A DNA stretch of 64,000 bases from Caldilineaceae bacterium. GTDB lineage: Bacteria; Chloroflexota; Anaerolineae; Caldilineales; Caldilineaceae. Location of the stretch: contig JAHBVF010000018.1 of NCBI GenBank assembly GCA_019637685.1, positions 62,001 to 126,000 on the forward strand, in the 5' to 3' direction. Position numbers and translations under genes: made by a program. The notes under the pieces were generated by a model, which worked only from the letters and a program-made list of their open reading frames with translations, searched no databases and was not told where the DNA came from. The stretch's first letter is position 1; each line of letters opens with the position of its first letter. Of this stretch, positions 1 to 7,732 are shown one piece after another.

Positions 1-2925
1 CGCCCCAATCTCAGCAGCCCCTATGACTGGTATGTCTACTATTCTGGGAATACTGCCAATCTGTGTGCGCAACAAACAGGTGATCCCGACGGTGATGGAA
101 TCTCCGCCTACTATTTTGAGATCTACGACAGCGCTCAAAACTGGAACAGTGGATGGACTGGCAACAGTTGTGTCACAACAGGCGGGCTTGGCCCTTATGG
201 GTACAAATGGCATGTAAAGGTCCAGGATAGCCGGAACCTTGAAAGTGAATGGAGCGAGTCGTGGCACTTCACGCTCGTGAATCCAAATCTGTCGATCAAA
301 GAGCTTTACTTCCAACCCCAGGATAATAACGAACGAGTCAAGATTCGGGCCTGTACCGAAGGACAGGGAGGTGTTGGCATCACACTGCGGACGAGCGTCA
401 ACGATGCCAATGACGGCTCTGGCAATGGCACCTGGAGAATCATCCATGAACTGGGCGTTCCCTGTTACAACGAGCAAGATGCTCCGATCTGGACAGTGCT
501 GGATTACGCAAGTGGCCCCCATCGCGTCAGGGTAGAGGCCCGTGGATCGGGCAGTGGTTGGGATGGTACTGCTGTACGCGAAGAGACATTCAACATTCCC
601 TCAAACCTGCGTCCGAATTATCCATCCGGTCAAGAACCACAGAATAATGCTTCCCAGAATTCGCGCACTGTACAATTCAAGTGGAAAGAGACCTGGCGGA
701 CGACGAGCTACCGGTTGGAGGCTTATGATAACGAGCAGTACACGGGAACTCCTCTTCTGGACGTTTCGGTATCGGCTGGCACAACTGAATACGCTCACAC
801 ATTCCAAGGCAATTCATCGGTGGTCTTCTGGCGTGTCACAGCCAATGGTCCCTATGGATCACACTCCTCTACACAACGTTTCTACGTAGATACAGCACCG
901 CCAGTTTCTGCTGTTCAAGCACTGCCTGCAAAAGTCACCGAGACCCCATTCCCGGTGACATGGAGTGGAACCGACAACGTTTCCGGCATCCGCTGGTATC
1001 AGATTCAGGTGAAAGAGGGTATGCGTGCCGACAGCGGGTGGGTTGATTGGTTGGTGAATACTGCTGAAACATCGGGACTTTTCAACGGTAAATCGGGGGA
1101 AACCTACGCCTTCCGCGCCCGTGCCATGGATCAGGTTGGTAATTGGGAGACGTGGCCTACTGGCAACGGTGATACACAAACCGCGGTTGACCTGTCAACA
1201 GGAACACCGGGTGCCGATATGCCTGACCTGGCAGTACAGAGCTTGAATAGCTATCCGTTGACTCAAGATAGCCAGGTTGTCCAGGCAGTGGTACAGAACG
1301 TAGGGTCGCTTAGCACAGAGAACGGTTTCTACACTGACCTGTATGCCAATCGGCTGCCTACAGGCCCTGGCGATTATACAGGCAGCATCCAATTCTGGCT
1401 GAATAGCTCGGTTGAGCCGGGTGCTGCCATCACACTGACTACAGTCATTACACAGGCTTCCGAACTTCTGGTGGCAGCCACATCCAGCGCCACAGGCGAA
1501 AAGAGCATTACGCTCTATGCCCAGGCTGACTCGTCTGGGGTAGTCAGGGAGACATCGGAGACCAATAATATCTATATAAATGATCTGACCCTATGCTTTG
1601 CATCGCCTGATGACTATGAAGGGAACAACAGTCCAGCCAACGCGACATCGATATCGCTGGATCAGACGCAGCAACATAACCTGGCCACTGCTAATGATGA
1701 AGATTGGTTCAAATTTGTGGCAGGTTCAACAGAAAGCTACGTGGTGCGTACATTTGCTTTAGGAGCAGCCGCCGACACCTATCTCTACTTATACGCAGAG
1801 GATGGCAAGACATTATTGACCACAAATGACGATTATGCAGACGCACTGTCATCACAGATTGAATGGCTAGGATTAACGTCAGGCACCTATTACCTGCGCG
1901 TGCGTCAATGGAATCCAAACCAGAGTGGTTGTGGTACGAATTACTCGATTGAGGTAAAGGAAAATACAAATGGCTTGCGTATCTACCTTCCTGCCGTTGG
2001 CAAAAACGCAGAAGGCGGTGGACAAATTGCGATAACTGCAACGCCTACGCCTACGCCGACAAATACCCCTACGCCTACGCCAATACCAAAATTTCTTCGA
2101 CCAATCGTGTATGTGAGTTTTGAGAATGGTAACAATGAAATATACACAACGAAGGCAGATGGCTCAGATTCCAAAAGACTGACGAGCAACTCAGCCAATG
2201 ATCAAGGCCCATCGTGGGCGGGTGATGGAACGCGAATCGCATTTCAGTCGGATCGTGGCGGATTTAACCAAATATATGCTATGAACGCTGATGGTAGCAG
2301 TCAATATCGCTTACTCACATCCACAACTATTGATGAATGGCCACAATTCTCGCCTAGCAGTAGGTTAATTGCCTTTGCAAGTATTGGCGACTTTGGGAAT
2401 GGGTTTCGTACAGAGGTCTTTATCATGAATAGCGATGGCAGCAACGTACGACAGTTGACTCACACAACAGGAAGTACGGGAGATTTCAGTCACGGTTGCT
2501 GGCCGTCTGGGTGGTCTCCAGATAACACACAGATTCTCTATTACTGTTATGATAACGGCTACAATCAGATCAAGATTATGAGCGTTGATGGAAGTAATCA
2601 ACGTAGACTTGTAGACGGTATGCACTGGGACGCTATTCCAACGATGTCGCCAGATGGTACCAAAATCGCGTTCGCATCATTCCGTGATGGGAATTATGAG
2701 ATTTATGTGGCCGGGGCAGATGGAAGCAATGTCACGCGTCTTACCTATGCTCCTGAAGAGGATTGGCGACCGACCTGGTCTATGGACGGCACAAAAATAA
2801 TCTTTGAATCAAAACGTTCTGGTCCCACTGGCTTGTTTTTAATGAATTCAGATGGCAGCAGCCAAGTACCTCTCATTGTGAAAAGTGCCTATGTCGGACA
2901 GGGGAGTTGGGTATCGGAGCCCTAA
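1..2925 (+). CDS. Large secreted multidomain protein: Ig/FN3-like, CARDB, PPC and TolB-type propeller (5' end outside window)
   Basis: The frame is open from base 1, so the gene starts upstream and the ATG-like codon at 277 is internal. About 974 codons are visible. In order there are Ig/FN3-like modules (to about base 1200), a CARDB adhesion module beginning DLAVQSLN (about 1216-1590), a bacterial pre-peptidase C-terminal (PPC) domain with EDWFKFVAG and TYYLRVRQWNP (about 1610-1970), a LRIYLPAVGK segment, a Thr/Pro linker (about 2040-2090) and a C-terminal TolB/PD40-type beta-propeller with repeats such as GDGTRIAFQSDRGG and SPDGTKIAFASFRDGNYEIY. CARDB and PPC domains are typical of exported surface or protease-associated proteins. 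The protein is therefore inferred to be extracellular and to bind polymers or partners; no catalytic motif is visible in this part, but the missing N-terminus could carry one. Base composition is slightly less GC-rich than the following genes. Confidence 0.8.
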   Translation, partial: RPNLSSPYDWYVYYSGNTANLCAQQTGDPDGDGISAYYFEIYDSAQNWNSGWTGNSCVTTGGLGPYGYKWHVKVQDSRNLESEWSESWHFTLVNPNLSIKELYFQPQDNNERVKIRACTEGQGGVGITLRTSVNDANDGSGNGTWRIIHELGVPCYNEQDAPIWTVLDYASGPHRVRVEARGSGSGWDGTAVREETFNIPSNLRPNYPSGQEPQNNASQNSRTVQFKWKETWRTTSYRLEAYDNEQYTGTPLLDVSVSAGTTEYAHTFQGNSSVVFWRVTANGPYGSHSSTQRFYVDTAPPVSAVQALPAKVTETPFPVTWSGTDNVSGIRWYQIQVKEGMRADSGWVDWLVNTAETSGLFNGKSGETYAFRARAMDQVGNWETWPTGNGDTQTAVDLSTGTPGADMPDLAVQSLNSYPLTQDSQVVQAVVQNVGSLSTENGFYTDLYANRLPTGPGDYTGSIQFWLNSSVEPGAAITLTTVITQASELLVAATSSATGEKSITLYAQADSSGVVRETSETNNIYINDLTLCFASPDDYEGNNSPANATSISLDQTQQHNLATANDEDWFKFVAGSTESYVVRTFALGAAADTYLYLYAEDGKTLLTTNDDYADALSSQIEWLGLTSGTYYLRVRQWNPNQSGCGTNYSIEVKENTNGLRIYLPAVGKNAEGGGQIAITATPTPTPTNTPTPTPIPKFLRPIVYVSFENGNNEIYTTKADGSDSKRLTSNSANDQGPSWAGDGTRIAFQSDRGGFNQIYAMNADGSSQYRLLTSTTIDEWPQFSPSSRLIAFASIGDFGNGFRTEVFIMNSDGSNVRQLTHTTGSTGDFSHGCWPSGWSPDNTQILYYCYDNGYNQIKIMSVDGSNQRRLVDGMHWDAIPTMSPDGTKIAFASFRDGNYEIYVAGADGSNVTRLTYAPEEDWRPTWSMDGTKIIFESKRSGPTGLFLMNSDGSSQVPLIVKSAYVGQGSWVSEP

Positions 2926-2994
2926 GTTATCACATTACAGCCACTGTTGCGTCAAGCGCAGTCTATCATTTCAGGTATAACAACGATACTACCT

Positions 2995-3123
2995 GTCTTC
3001 AACAGGCAGGTGTTGAAGAACGGCTTACCCAACGAGGAGTACACGGATCACTGCCTGCGCTGTTTGCTGCCGGAACTGGGCAGTGTCGTAGATTGTGCAC
3101 TGATCGTGGAAGTACAGGGATAA
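2995..3123 (+). pseudogene. Decayed fragment of an RraA-like aldolase gene
   Basis: This stretch reads VFNRQVLKNGLPNEEY and continues to a TAA stop. It matches residues about 16-58 of the intact RraA-like gene at 4222-4884 (VFNALVLKNGLPNEEY), with most codons identical or synonymous. No start codon or 3' two-thirds is present. It is a remnant of a duplicate or of an earlier copy, about 1.2 kb upstream of the intact gene. I see no other gene between 2926 and 3204. Confidence 0.75.
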
Positions 3124-3204
3124 GTCAATGCAACCCCCAGCGCCCACGCCCTCCTCATCGCCGCGCCGCTACCCAACGAACCCGCCATGCACAACGTCCA
3201 ATCC

Positions 3205-3611
3205 CTATCCCTCGGTCTCCCAGTCTGCGAGGAGGAGATCGGGCACACGGGAGAACTCACGGGTGTTGTGGGTCACCAGCGTGCAACTGTGGGCCAGGGC
3301 GATGGCCGCGATCTGCAAATCGTGGGGCCAATCGGTGTGCCAACTTGCGCCAGTTGGGCGCGCAGAAGACCGGCGATATCGGCTGCGGCGTCGTCAAAGG
3401 GCAGAGAACGGTAGGGCAACAGAAATTGGCGCTGCACAACCAGGGAGCGTTGGGGATCGTGGCTGCGCTGGGCGCCATAGACCAACTCGGCCTTCACCAC
3501 CGAACAGACGACAATATCATTCGGCTGTAACGCCTGAAGCCGTTGTAATACGCCGGGCGCGCGCCCATTTAGATAGCGAATACAGACATTTGTGTCGAGC
3601 AGATAGGTCAT
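3205..3611 (-). pseudogene. VapC-like PIN-domain toxin, frameshifted
   Basis: The N-terminal part begins MTYLLDTNVCIRYLNGRAPG, the classic PIN start with the first metal-binding Asp (DTN). The second acidic residue lies in VKAELVYGA and the frame runs to GTPIG. The expected continuation [20 protein letters not shown] is present, but in the next frame. Adding one base in the G4 run at 3324-3327 (C4 in the gene) restores one frame of about 135 residues ending at 3205. VapC proteins are Mg-dependent RNases, typically about 130-140 residues. As sequenced, the last conserved Asp and the C-terminus are lost, so the toxin should be dead; a homopolymer sequencing error is the alternative. The start overlaps the antitoxin stop by four bases (ATGA). 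Confidence 0.8.
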
Positions 3612-3883
3612 TGCACCGGTTCTCGGATGTCGAAATCTTCCTGTTCGGGTCGGGTCAACGGGTCCTCAGCCAGCGCGCCGTAGGTCTGACCAAAATAGCC
3701 CGACGGCCAGCCCTGGTGTTGGGCCTGCAACAGGAGGGCTTCGTACTGTTCGTAATCGATCAACACCGCAGTAGGACGGCCGTGTTGGGTGATGGTGACG
3801 ACCGTCCCATTTTCCTGGATGCTGCGGATCACTGCGCTGGTTTGGCGGCGCAAGTCGGTGACTGGCATTATTCTTGTGTTCAT
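3608..3883 (-). CDS. Phd/YefM-family antitoxin
   Basis: A 91-residue protein beginning MNTRIMPVTDLRRQTSAVIR, followed by TVVTITQHGRPTAVLIDYEQYEALL, the standard Phd/YefM N-terminal DNA-binding fold. The C-terminal third is the part that normally wraps the toxin. The start at 3883 is chosen because AAGGAG lies just upstream and the family starts here; a longer frame upstream has no homology-like sequence. Translationally coupled to the PIN toxin downstream (ATGA overlap). Antitoxins of this family autorepress their operon with the toxin as co-repressor. With the toxin frameshifted it may now act alone. Confidence 0.85.
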   Translation of the reverse strand: MNTRIMPVTDLRRQTSAVIRSIQENGTVVTITQHGRPTAVLIDYEQYEALLLQAQHQGWPSGYFGQTYGALAEDPLTRPEQEDFDIREPVQ

Positions 3884-4117
3884 TTTGGCACGCTCCTTGG
3901 TACAGAATATGGCACACAATGCCAGTATACACGAAAATCTAGGAAATAGACAGCAGCCATCTGCCGCAGGCAGTATAGTCAAAATCCTCAGAAGTTATAG
4001 GGGGTAGAAGCCGTCAAAGAGCAGTCGTCCGGAGAACAAAAGGCTTTCCTTCAATATGCTGCAACAGACTCAATACAACGCTACGGCGAACTAAAACTTT
4101 TATCTATCCACAGATTT

Positions 4118-4169
4118 CACAGATGACACAGATTTTCCCTGTACTTCTGTGAAATCTGTGTCATCTGTG
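4118..4169. repeat. 18-bp perfect inverted repeat (intergenic hairpin)
   Basis: CACAGATGACACAGATTT at 4118-4135 is repeated as its reverse complement at 4152-4169 with a 16-nt loop. The imperfect pairing extends further out (TATCCACAGAT on both sides). It fills most of the gap between the antitoxin start (3883) and the RraA-like gene (4222). The rest of that gap shows nothing I can name; a promoter for the + strand gene is not obvious. Confidence 0.7.
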
Positions 4170-4221
4170 GATACTTATTTCATGGAATAGCCTAACTGAA
4201 TTACAAGGAAACCTACCCCAA

Positions 4222-4884
4222 ATGCAAGAGATCATCACCGCCCTGTCCCAATACGACACCGCCACCGTCTTCAACGCGCTGGTGTTGAAAAACGGCCTGC
4301 CCAACGAGGAATATACGGATCACCGCCTGCGCTGTCTGCTGCCGGAGTTGGGCAGTGTGGTCGGCTATGCGGTGACGGTGGAAGTGACCACCAACGACGC
4401 GGACGCGCCCGGTCTGGACTGGATGGACTACTACGCCTATCTGGAATCCCAGCCGGGGCCAACGGTGGCGGTGCTGAAGGATGTGGACTCGCGACCGGGG
4501 CGGGGGGCCAGCTTTGGCGATGGGATGGCCCGGCTGCACAAAAAGCTGGGGGTGGTCGGCGTGCTGGTGGATGGCACTATCCGGGACCTGGCCGGGATTC
4601 GCGAGGTGGGGCTGCCCGTCTGGGCCTGGGGCACAGTGCCCGGCCACGGCGTCTTCCAGGCCACCCGCATGGCCGCGCCCCTCACCGTCTGTCAACTGCG
4701 CGTCCGTCCCGGCGACCTACTGGTGGCCGACGGCGACGGCTGTGTGCGCATCCCCGTGGCTGATGCGGAAGAGGTCCTGCGCCTGGCCGGGGAAGTGCGG
4801 GCCAGAGAGCAGGCCATCTTCGATTCCTACGCCGCGCCCGATTTTTCCGTGGCCCGGATGCGGGCAGCGCGGGACAGACAATAA
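4222..4884 (+). CDS. RraA / HMG-aldolase family protein
   Basis: A 220-residue protein of the RraA/dimethylmenaquinone-methyltransferase-like fold. The signature region is GASFGDGMARLHKKLG followed by GVLVDGTIRDLAGIREVGLP; the G-x-x-R-D pattern (TIRD) holds the Arg and Asp that bind the oxoacid and metal in 4-hydroxy-4-methyl-2-oxoglutarate aldolases. A C-terminal GDLLVADGDGCVRIP is also typical. Family members are either class II pyruvate aldolases/oxaloacetate decarboxylases or the RNase E regulator RraA. With sugar-acid genes nearby an aldolase/decarboxylase role is more likely. Length is normal. It sits between two minus-strand toxin-antitoxin modules and has a partial copy at 2995-3123. 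Confidence 0.8.
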   Translation: MQEIITALSQYDTATVFNALVLKNGLPNEEYTDHRLRCLLPELGSVVGYAVTVEVTTNDADAPGLDWMDYYAYLESQPGPTVAVLKDVDSRPGRGASFGDGMARLHKKLGVVGVLVDGTIRDLAGIREVGLPVWAWGTVPGHGVFQATRMAAPLTVCQLRVRPGDLLVADGDGCVRIPVADAEEVLRLAGEVRAREQAIFDSYAAPDFSVARMRAARDRQ

Positions 4885-4905
4885 GCGCCTTGCAGGGGAT
4901 GTTGC

Positions 4906-5241
4906 CTACTCTTCGAGAAGTTTCTCAATTTGGGGAATCAGATTGGGGATGTCTTGAACAACGATTGCCCACACAATATCCAAATCCACATCAAAATAGC
5001 CGTGAATCAGACGGTTGCGCGTGCCGGCAATCGCAGCCCAGGGAATTTGTGGATTGCGCTGCCGCAGATCAGATGAAATGTTGCGCGATGCTTCGCCCAG
5101 AATCTCCAGAAGACGGACAACTGCCAGCGACAGCATTTCGTCGTTCTCCAAATTCGCCCGCTGGCGGCCTGCGGTGAACATCTCGATTTTTCGCGCCGCG
5201 TCCAGCATGTGGCGCAAATAGACGCGCTCATCCTTGGGCAT
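4906..5241 (-). CDS. hepT: HepT-like HEPN toxin (DUF86)
   Basis: A 111-residue helical HEPN protein starting [20 protein letters not shown]. It carries the RX4HXY active motif as RNRLIHGY near residue 82, the RNase centre of HepT toxins, whose Tyr is the site modified by the MntA partner. The start at 5241 is chosen because GAGGTG precedes it and the frame then overlaps the end of the upstream nucleotidyltransferase by 14 bases; an earlier possible start has no ribosome site. The overlap and gene order (mntA then hepT) are those of the MNT-HEPN toxin-antitoxin family. Confidence 0.85.
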   Translation of the reverse strand: MPKDERVYLRHMLDAARKIEMFTAGRQRANLENDEMLSLAVVRLLEILGEASRNISSDLRQRNPQIPWAAIAGTRNRLIHGYFDVDLDIVWAIVVQDIPNLIPQIEKLLEE

Positions 5242-5527
5242 ACTGCACCTCTGCGTCAGCAATCACTTGCTCGCGAAAATAGCGACTGAGAAAGGCGGGT
5301 GTGTGCAAATCCACCGGTCGGCCCAGAATTTGGGAAAGCTCATCCTGCATAGCAAAAAAAGCCAGACCCGGTGTATGGCCCGGTTCGAATTCGACCAATA
5401 CGTCCACATCACTCTCATCTCGATAGTCTGGCCTCAAAATAGAGCCGAAAAAGGAGAGTTGACGAATATGATGTTGACGACAAAAATCGGCAATCGCTTC
5501 TGAAGTGCCTTCCATTCTGTTTGTCAC
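5228..5527 (-). CDS. mntA: MntA-like minimal nucleotidyltransferase antitoxin
   Basis: A 99-residue minimal nucleotidyltransferase with [20 protein letters not shown]. This is an exact GSX10DXD motif, with DVD providing the metal ligands. In the known MNT-HEPN modules this enzyme AMPylates the HepT tyrosine and neutralises it. The GTG at 5527 is preferred because GAGGAG stands 8 bases upstream; an ATG four codons later (5515) is also possible. It overlaps hepT by 14 bases, so the two are made together. All catalytic residues are present, so this pair looks functional, unlike the PIN pair at 3205-3883. Confidence 0.85.
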   Translation of the reverse strand: MTNRMEGTSEAIADFCRQHHIRQLSFFGSILRPDYRDESDVDVLVEFEPGHTPGLAFFAMQDELSQILGRPVDLHTPAFLSRYFREQVIADAEVQYAQG

Positions 5528-5638
5528 ACCGAACACTCCTCTCTTTGACTTGCCTGTCAATCCGTCTGACGCGAGTATAGCATAGGGCAAAAGCACGAAC
5601 AATCTACAGCGATCAGCCGGATGTTGAACAGAACATTG

Positions 5639-5709
5639 GGACGCTGATTCACGCTGATTTCCACTGATTCAGAGAAATCATCTGCGTTTATCAGCATGAA
5701 TCAGTGTCC
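5639..5709. repeat. Inverted repeat, imperfect 20-bp arms
   Basis: GGACGCTGATTCACGCTGAT (5639-5658) is repeated in inverse orientation at 5690-5709 with few mismatches. It lies in the gap between mntA and the isomerase gene. The unit (TCAGCG/TGATTC words) resembles the inner part of the terminal-inverted-repeat elements described at 12009, 15037 and 22337. I see no gene in 5528-5863. Confidence 0.6.
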
Positions 5710-5863
5710 TGCCCTTTCACCTGGTGAATCACTACAAAGCCGCGAACAATCGGGCCATATAGCAGCAGCGTTGCGTTGCATTCCCCCACGCTCTACGGTA
5801 GACTGTACCCCCGAATCTCCTCCCGTTTCGCCTGTTCCCGTTTCAGACCGCAAGGAGTCACCC

Positions 5864-7333
5864 ATGCACCCGTTCACCCCACCCTCCACCTCCGCCCGCA
5901 TCGGTGTCTTCGGCATCGGCCTGGCCGCGTACTGGCCCCAGTTCGAAGGGCTGAAGGAACGGCTGGAAGGCTATCAGCGGGAAGTGGAGGCGAAGCTGGC
6001 CGAGATGGGCGGGCAGGTGATCTCCGCGGGGCTGGTGGACACGGCCCCGGCTGCCCAGGCCGCGGGTGATCTCTTCGCCCGGGAGAATGTGGATCTGATT
6101 GTCTGCTATGTGGGAACCTACGCCACCTCATCCCAGGTGTTGCCCGCGGTCCAGCGGCGCAAGGCCCCGGTGCTGGTTCTCAATCTCCAGCCCAGCCCCT
6201 CACTGGACTATCCCAACACCGACACCGCCGAATGGCTGGCCAACTGCTGCGCCTGCTGCGTGCCGGAGATCGCCAACGCCTTTGCCCGCAGCCGCGTCCA
6301 GTTCAACGTCGTCTCCGGTCTGCTCCAGCCCGCGCAAGGCACGGCCAACCGCTACTACGACCGGGCCTGGGCCGAGATTGAGGAGTGGGTGCTGGCCGCC
6401 GCTGTGCAGCACCAGCTCAGCTACAGCCGCATCGGTTTCCTGGGCCACACCTATCCGGGGATGCTGGATATGTACTCGGATTTCACCATGCACCACGCCC
6501 AGTTGGGCGTCCACGTGGAAGTGCTGGAAATGGACGACCTGCACAGCCGGGTGGACGCAGCCACAAGCGACGAGGTGGCCGCCAAAATCGCCGAAATCGA
6601 GCGCACCTTTCAGGTGGTGGAACCGGGCCGGGACAAAATCTCCCAACCGGTGACGGAAGAGGGGCTGGACTGGTCAGCCCGCGTCGCCTGTGGGCTGGAC
6701 CGGCTGGTGGCCGACTTTGCCCTGAACGGGCTGACCTATTACTACCGGGGACTGGATGGCAACCGCAACGAGGAACTGGGCGCGGGGCTGATTGTGGGCA
6801 ATTCCCTGCTCACGGCCAGGGGCATCCCCGCGTCCGGCGAGGGCGACCTGAAGACGTGCATCGCCATGCTGGCTATGGACCGGCTGGGCGCGGGCGGCTC
6901 CTTCACCGAATTCTATGCCATGGACTTTGTGGACGATTTTGTGCTCATGGGCCACGACGGGCCGGGCCACATCGCCATTGCCGAGGGCAAACCCATGCTG
7001 CGGGGTCTGGGCCTTTTCCACGGCAAGCGGGGCTACGGGCTGTCGGTGGAGTTCAAAGTCAGGACCGGGCCGGTGACGATTCTGGGCATGACCCAGACCG
7101 CGGAGGGGCGGCTGAAGCTGCTGGCCGCGGAAGGGGTCTCCGAGCCGGGGCCGACCTTCCAGATCGGCAACACCAACTCCCGCATCCGCTTTGGCCTGGA
7201 CCCGGCCACTTTTCTGAATCGCTGGGCCGAGGCCGGGGCCACCCATCACGTCGCGCTGGGGGTGGGGCAACAGGTGGGAAAGATTCGCAAACTGGCCCGG
7301 CTGTTGGATATGGAATTGGTTGTGATAGGCTAA
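5864..7333 (+). CDS. L-fucose/L-arabinose isomerase-family protein
   Basis: A 490-residue protein beginning MHPFTPPSTSARIGVFGIGL. The start at 5864 has AAGGAG seven bases upstream; the open frame extends to 5696 but that part is not protein-like. An N-terminal Rossmann-like domain contains VDLIVCYVGTYATSSQVLP, a sugar isomerase hallmark. The central part has GRDKISQPVTEEGLDWSARV, and the C-terminal catalytic domain carries EGDLKTCIAMLAMDRLG, then EFYAMDFVDD and HDGPGHIAIAEG, the Glu/Asp/His region that binds Mn in arabinose and fucose isomerases. It would interconvert an aldose and ketose in the cytoplasm. The substrate cannot be read from sequence. It is followed by a small ferredoxin-fold-like gene and a permease. 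Confidence 0.8.
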   Translation: MHPFTPPSTSARIGVFGIGLAAYWPQFEGLKERLEGYQREVEAKLAEMGGQVISAGLVDTAPAAQAAGDLFARENVDLIVCYVGTYATSSQVLPAVQRRKAPVLVLNLQPSPSLDYPNTDTAEWLANCCACCVPEIANAFARSRVQFNVVSGLLQPAQGTANRYYDRAWAEIEEWVLAAAVQHQLSYSRIGFLGHTYPGMLDMYSDFTMHHAQLGVHVEVLEMDDLHSRVDAATSDEVAAKIAEIERTFQVVEPGRDKISQPVTEEGLDWSARVACGLDRLVADFALNGLTYYYRGLDGNRNEELGAGLIVGNSLLTARGIPASGEGDLKTCIAMLAMDRLGAGGSFTEFYAMDFVDDFVLMGHDGPGHIAIAEGKPMLRGLGLFHGKRGYGLSVEFKVRTGPVTILGMTQTAEGRLKLLAAEGVSEPGPTFQIGNTNSRIRFGLDPATFLNRWAEAGATHHVALGVGQQVGKIRKLARLLDMELVVIG

Positions 7334-7406
7334 AAAACAGAACGCAGATAGCTTTTCTGGATCAGCGTCTATCTGCGTAAATCAGCGTCCAAAATTGGTG
7401 CTTCTC

Positions 7407-7712
7407 ATGCTCGTCATCATCGCCCACCTCTTCATGCACCCCGGCCAGGAAGTTGCCTTTCGGGTCTACGAGACCGCGGCCCTGGCCCGTTTTCGCGCCC
7501 ACGGCGGCGAAGTGCTGGCTGCCTTTCGCCCATCGCCCACGGCCGATGGCGAGCCGACGCCCGACGAAATCCACGTGCTGCGCATTGAATCCGAGGAAGC
7601 CTTCGCACTTTTCCGCGGCGACTGCGCACGGCGCGCCCTGGACGAACTGCGCGCACAGGCCATCCGCGAGACACGCATCTTTGTCAGCCAGGAGCATATC
7701 CCATACGACTGA
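7407..7712 (+). CDS. Small hypothetical protein, DUF1330/ABM-like
   Basis: About 101 residues, [22 protein letters not shown] and on to [19 protein letters not shown]. The pattern (beta-strand, F-x-x-Y-E helix, then a strand around the HVLRIES segment) is that of the dimeric alpha-beta barrel/DUF1330 group, but no catalytic residue is diagnostic. The ATG at 7407 is the likely start; a TTG four codons earlier is possible. The stop overlaps or abuts the reading frame of the following permease. Function unknown. Confidence 0.6.
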   Translation: MLVIIAHLFMHPGQEVAFRVYETAALARFRAHGGEVLAAFRPSPTADGEPTPDEIHVLRIESEEAFALFRGDCARRALDELRAQAIRETRIFVSQEHIPYD

Positions 7713-7732
7713 AAACCGCGCCTCTCTATCTG

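Noticed and set aside
3128-3949. A long plus-strand open frame opposite the PIN/Phd genes
   Set aside because: It is the GC-rich antisense shadow of two recognisable genes, with no ribosome site and Arg/Ala-rich composition.
5380-5410. tRNA T-arm-like GGTTCGAATTC
   Set aside because: It lies within the mntA coding region and no acceptor or anticodon stem can be drawn around it.
7334-7406. Thiamine riboswitch before the ThiP-like permease
   Set aside because: The gap is short and filled by CAGCGT/ATCTGCGT repeat words; no conserved CUGAGA/GGA riboswitch core is present.
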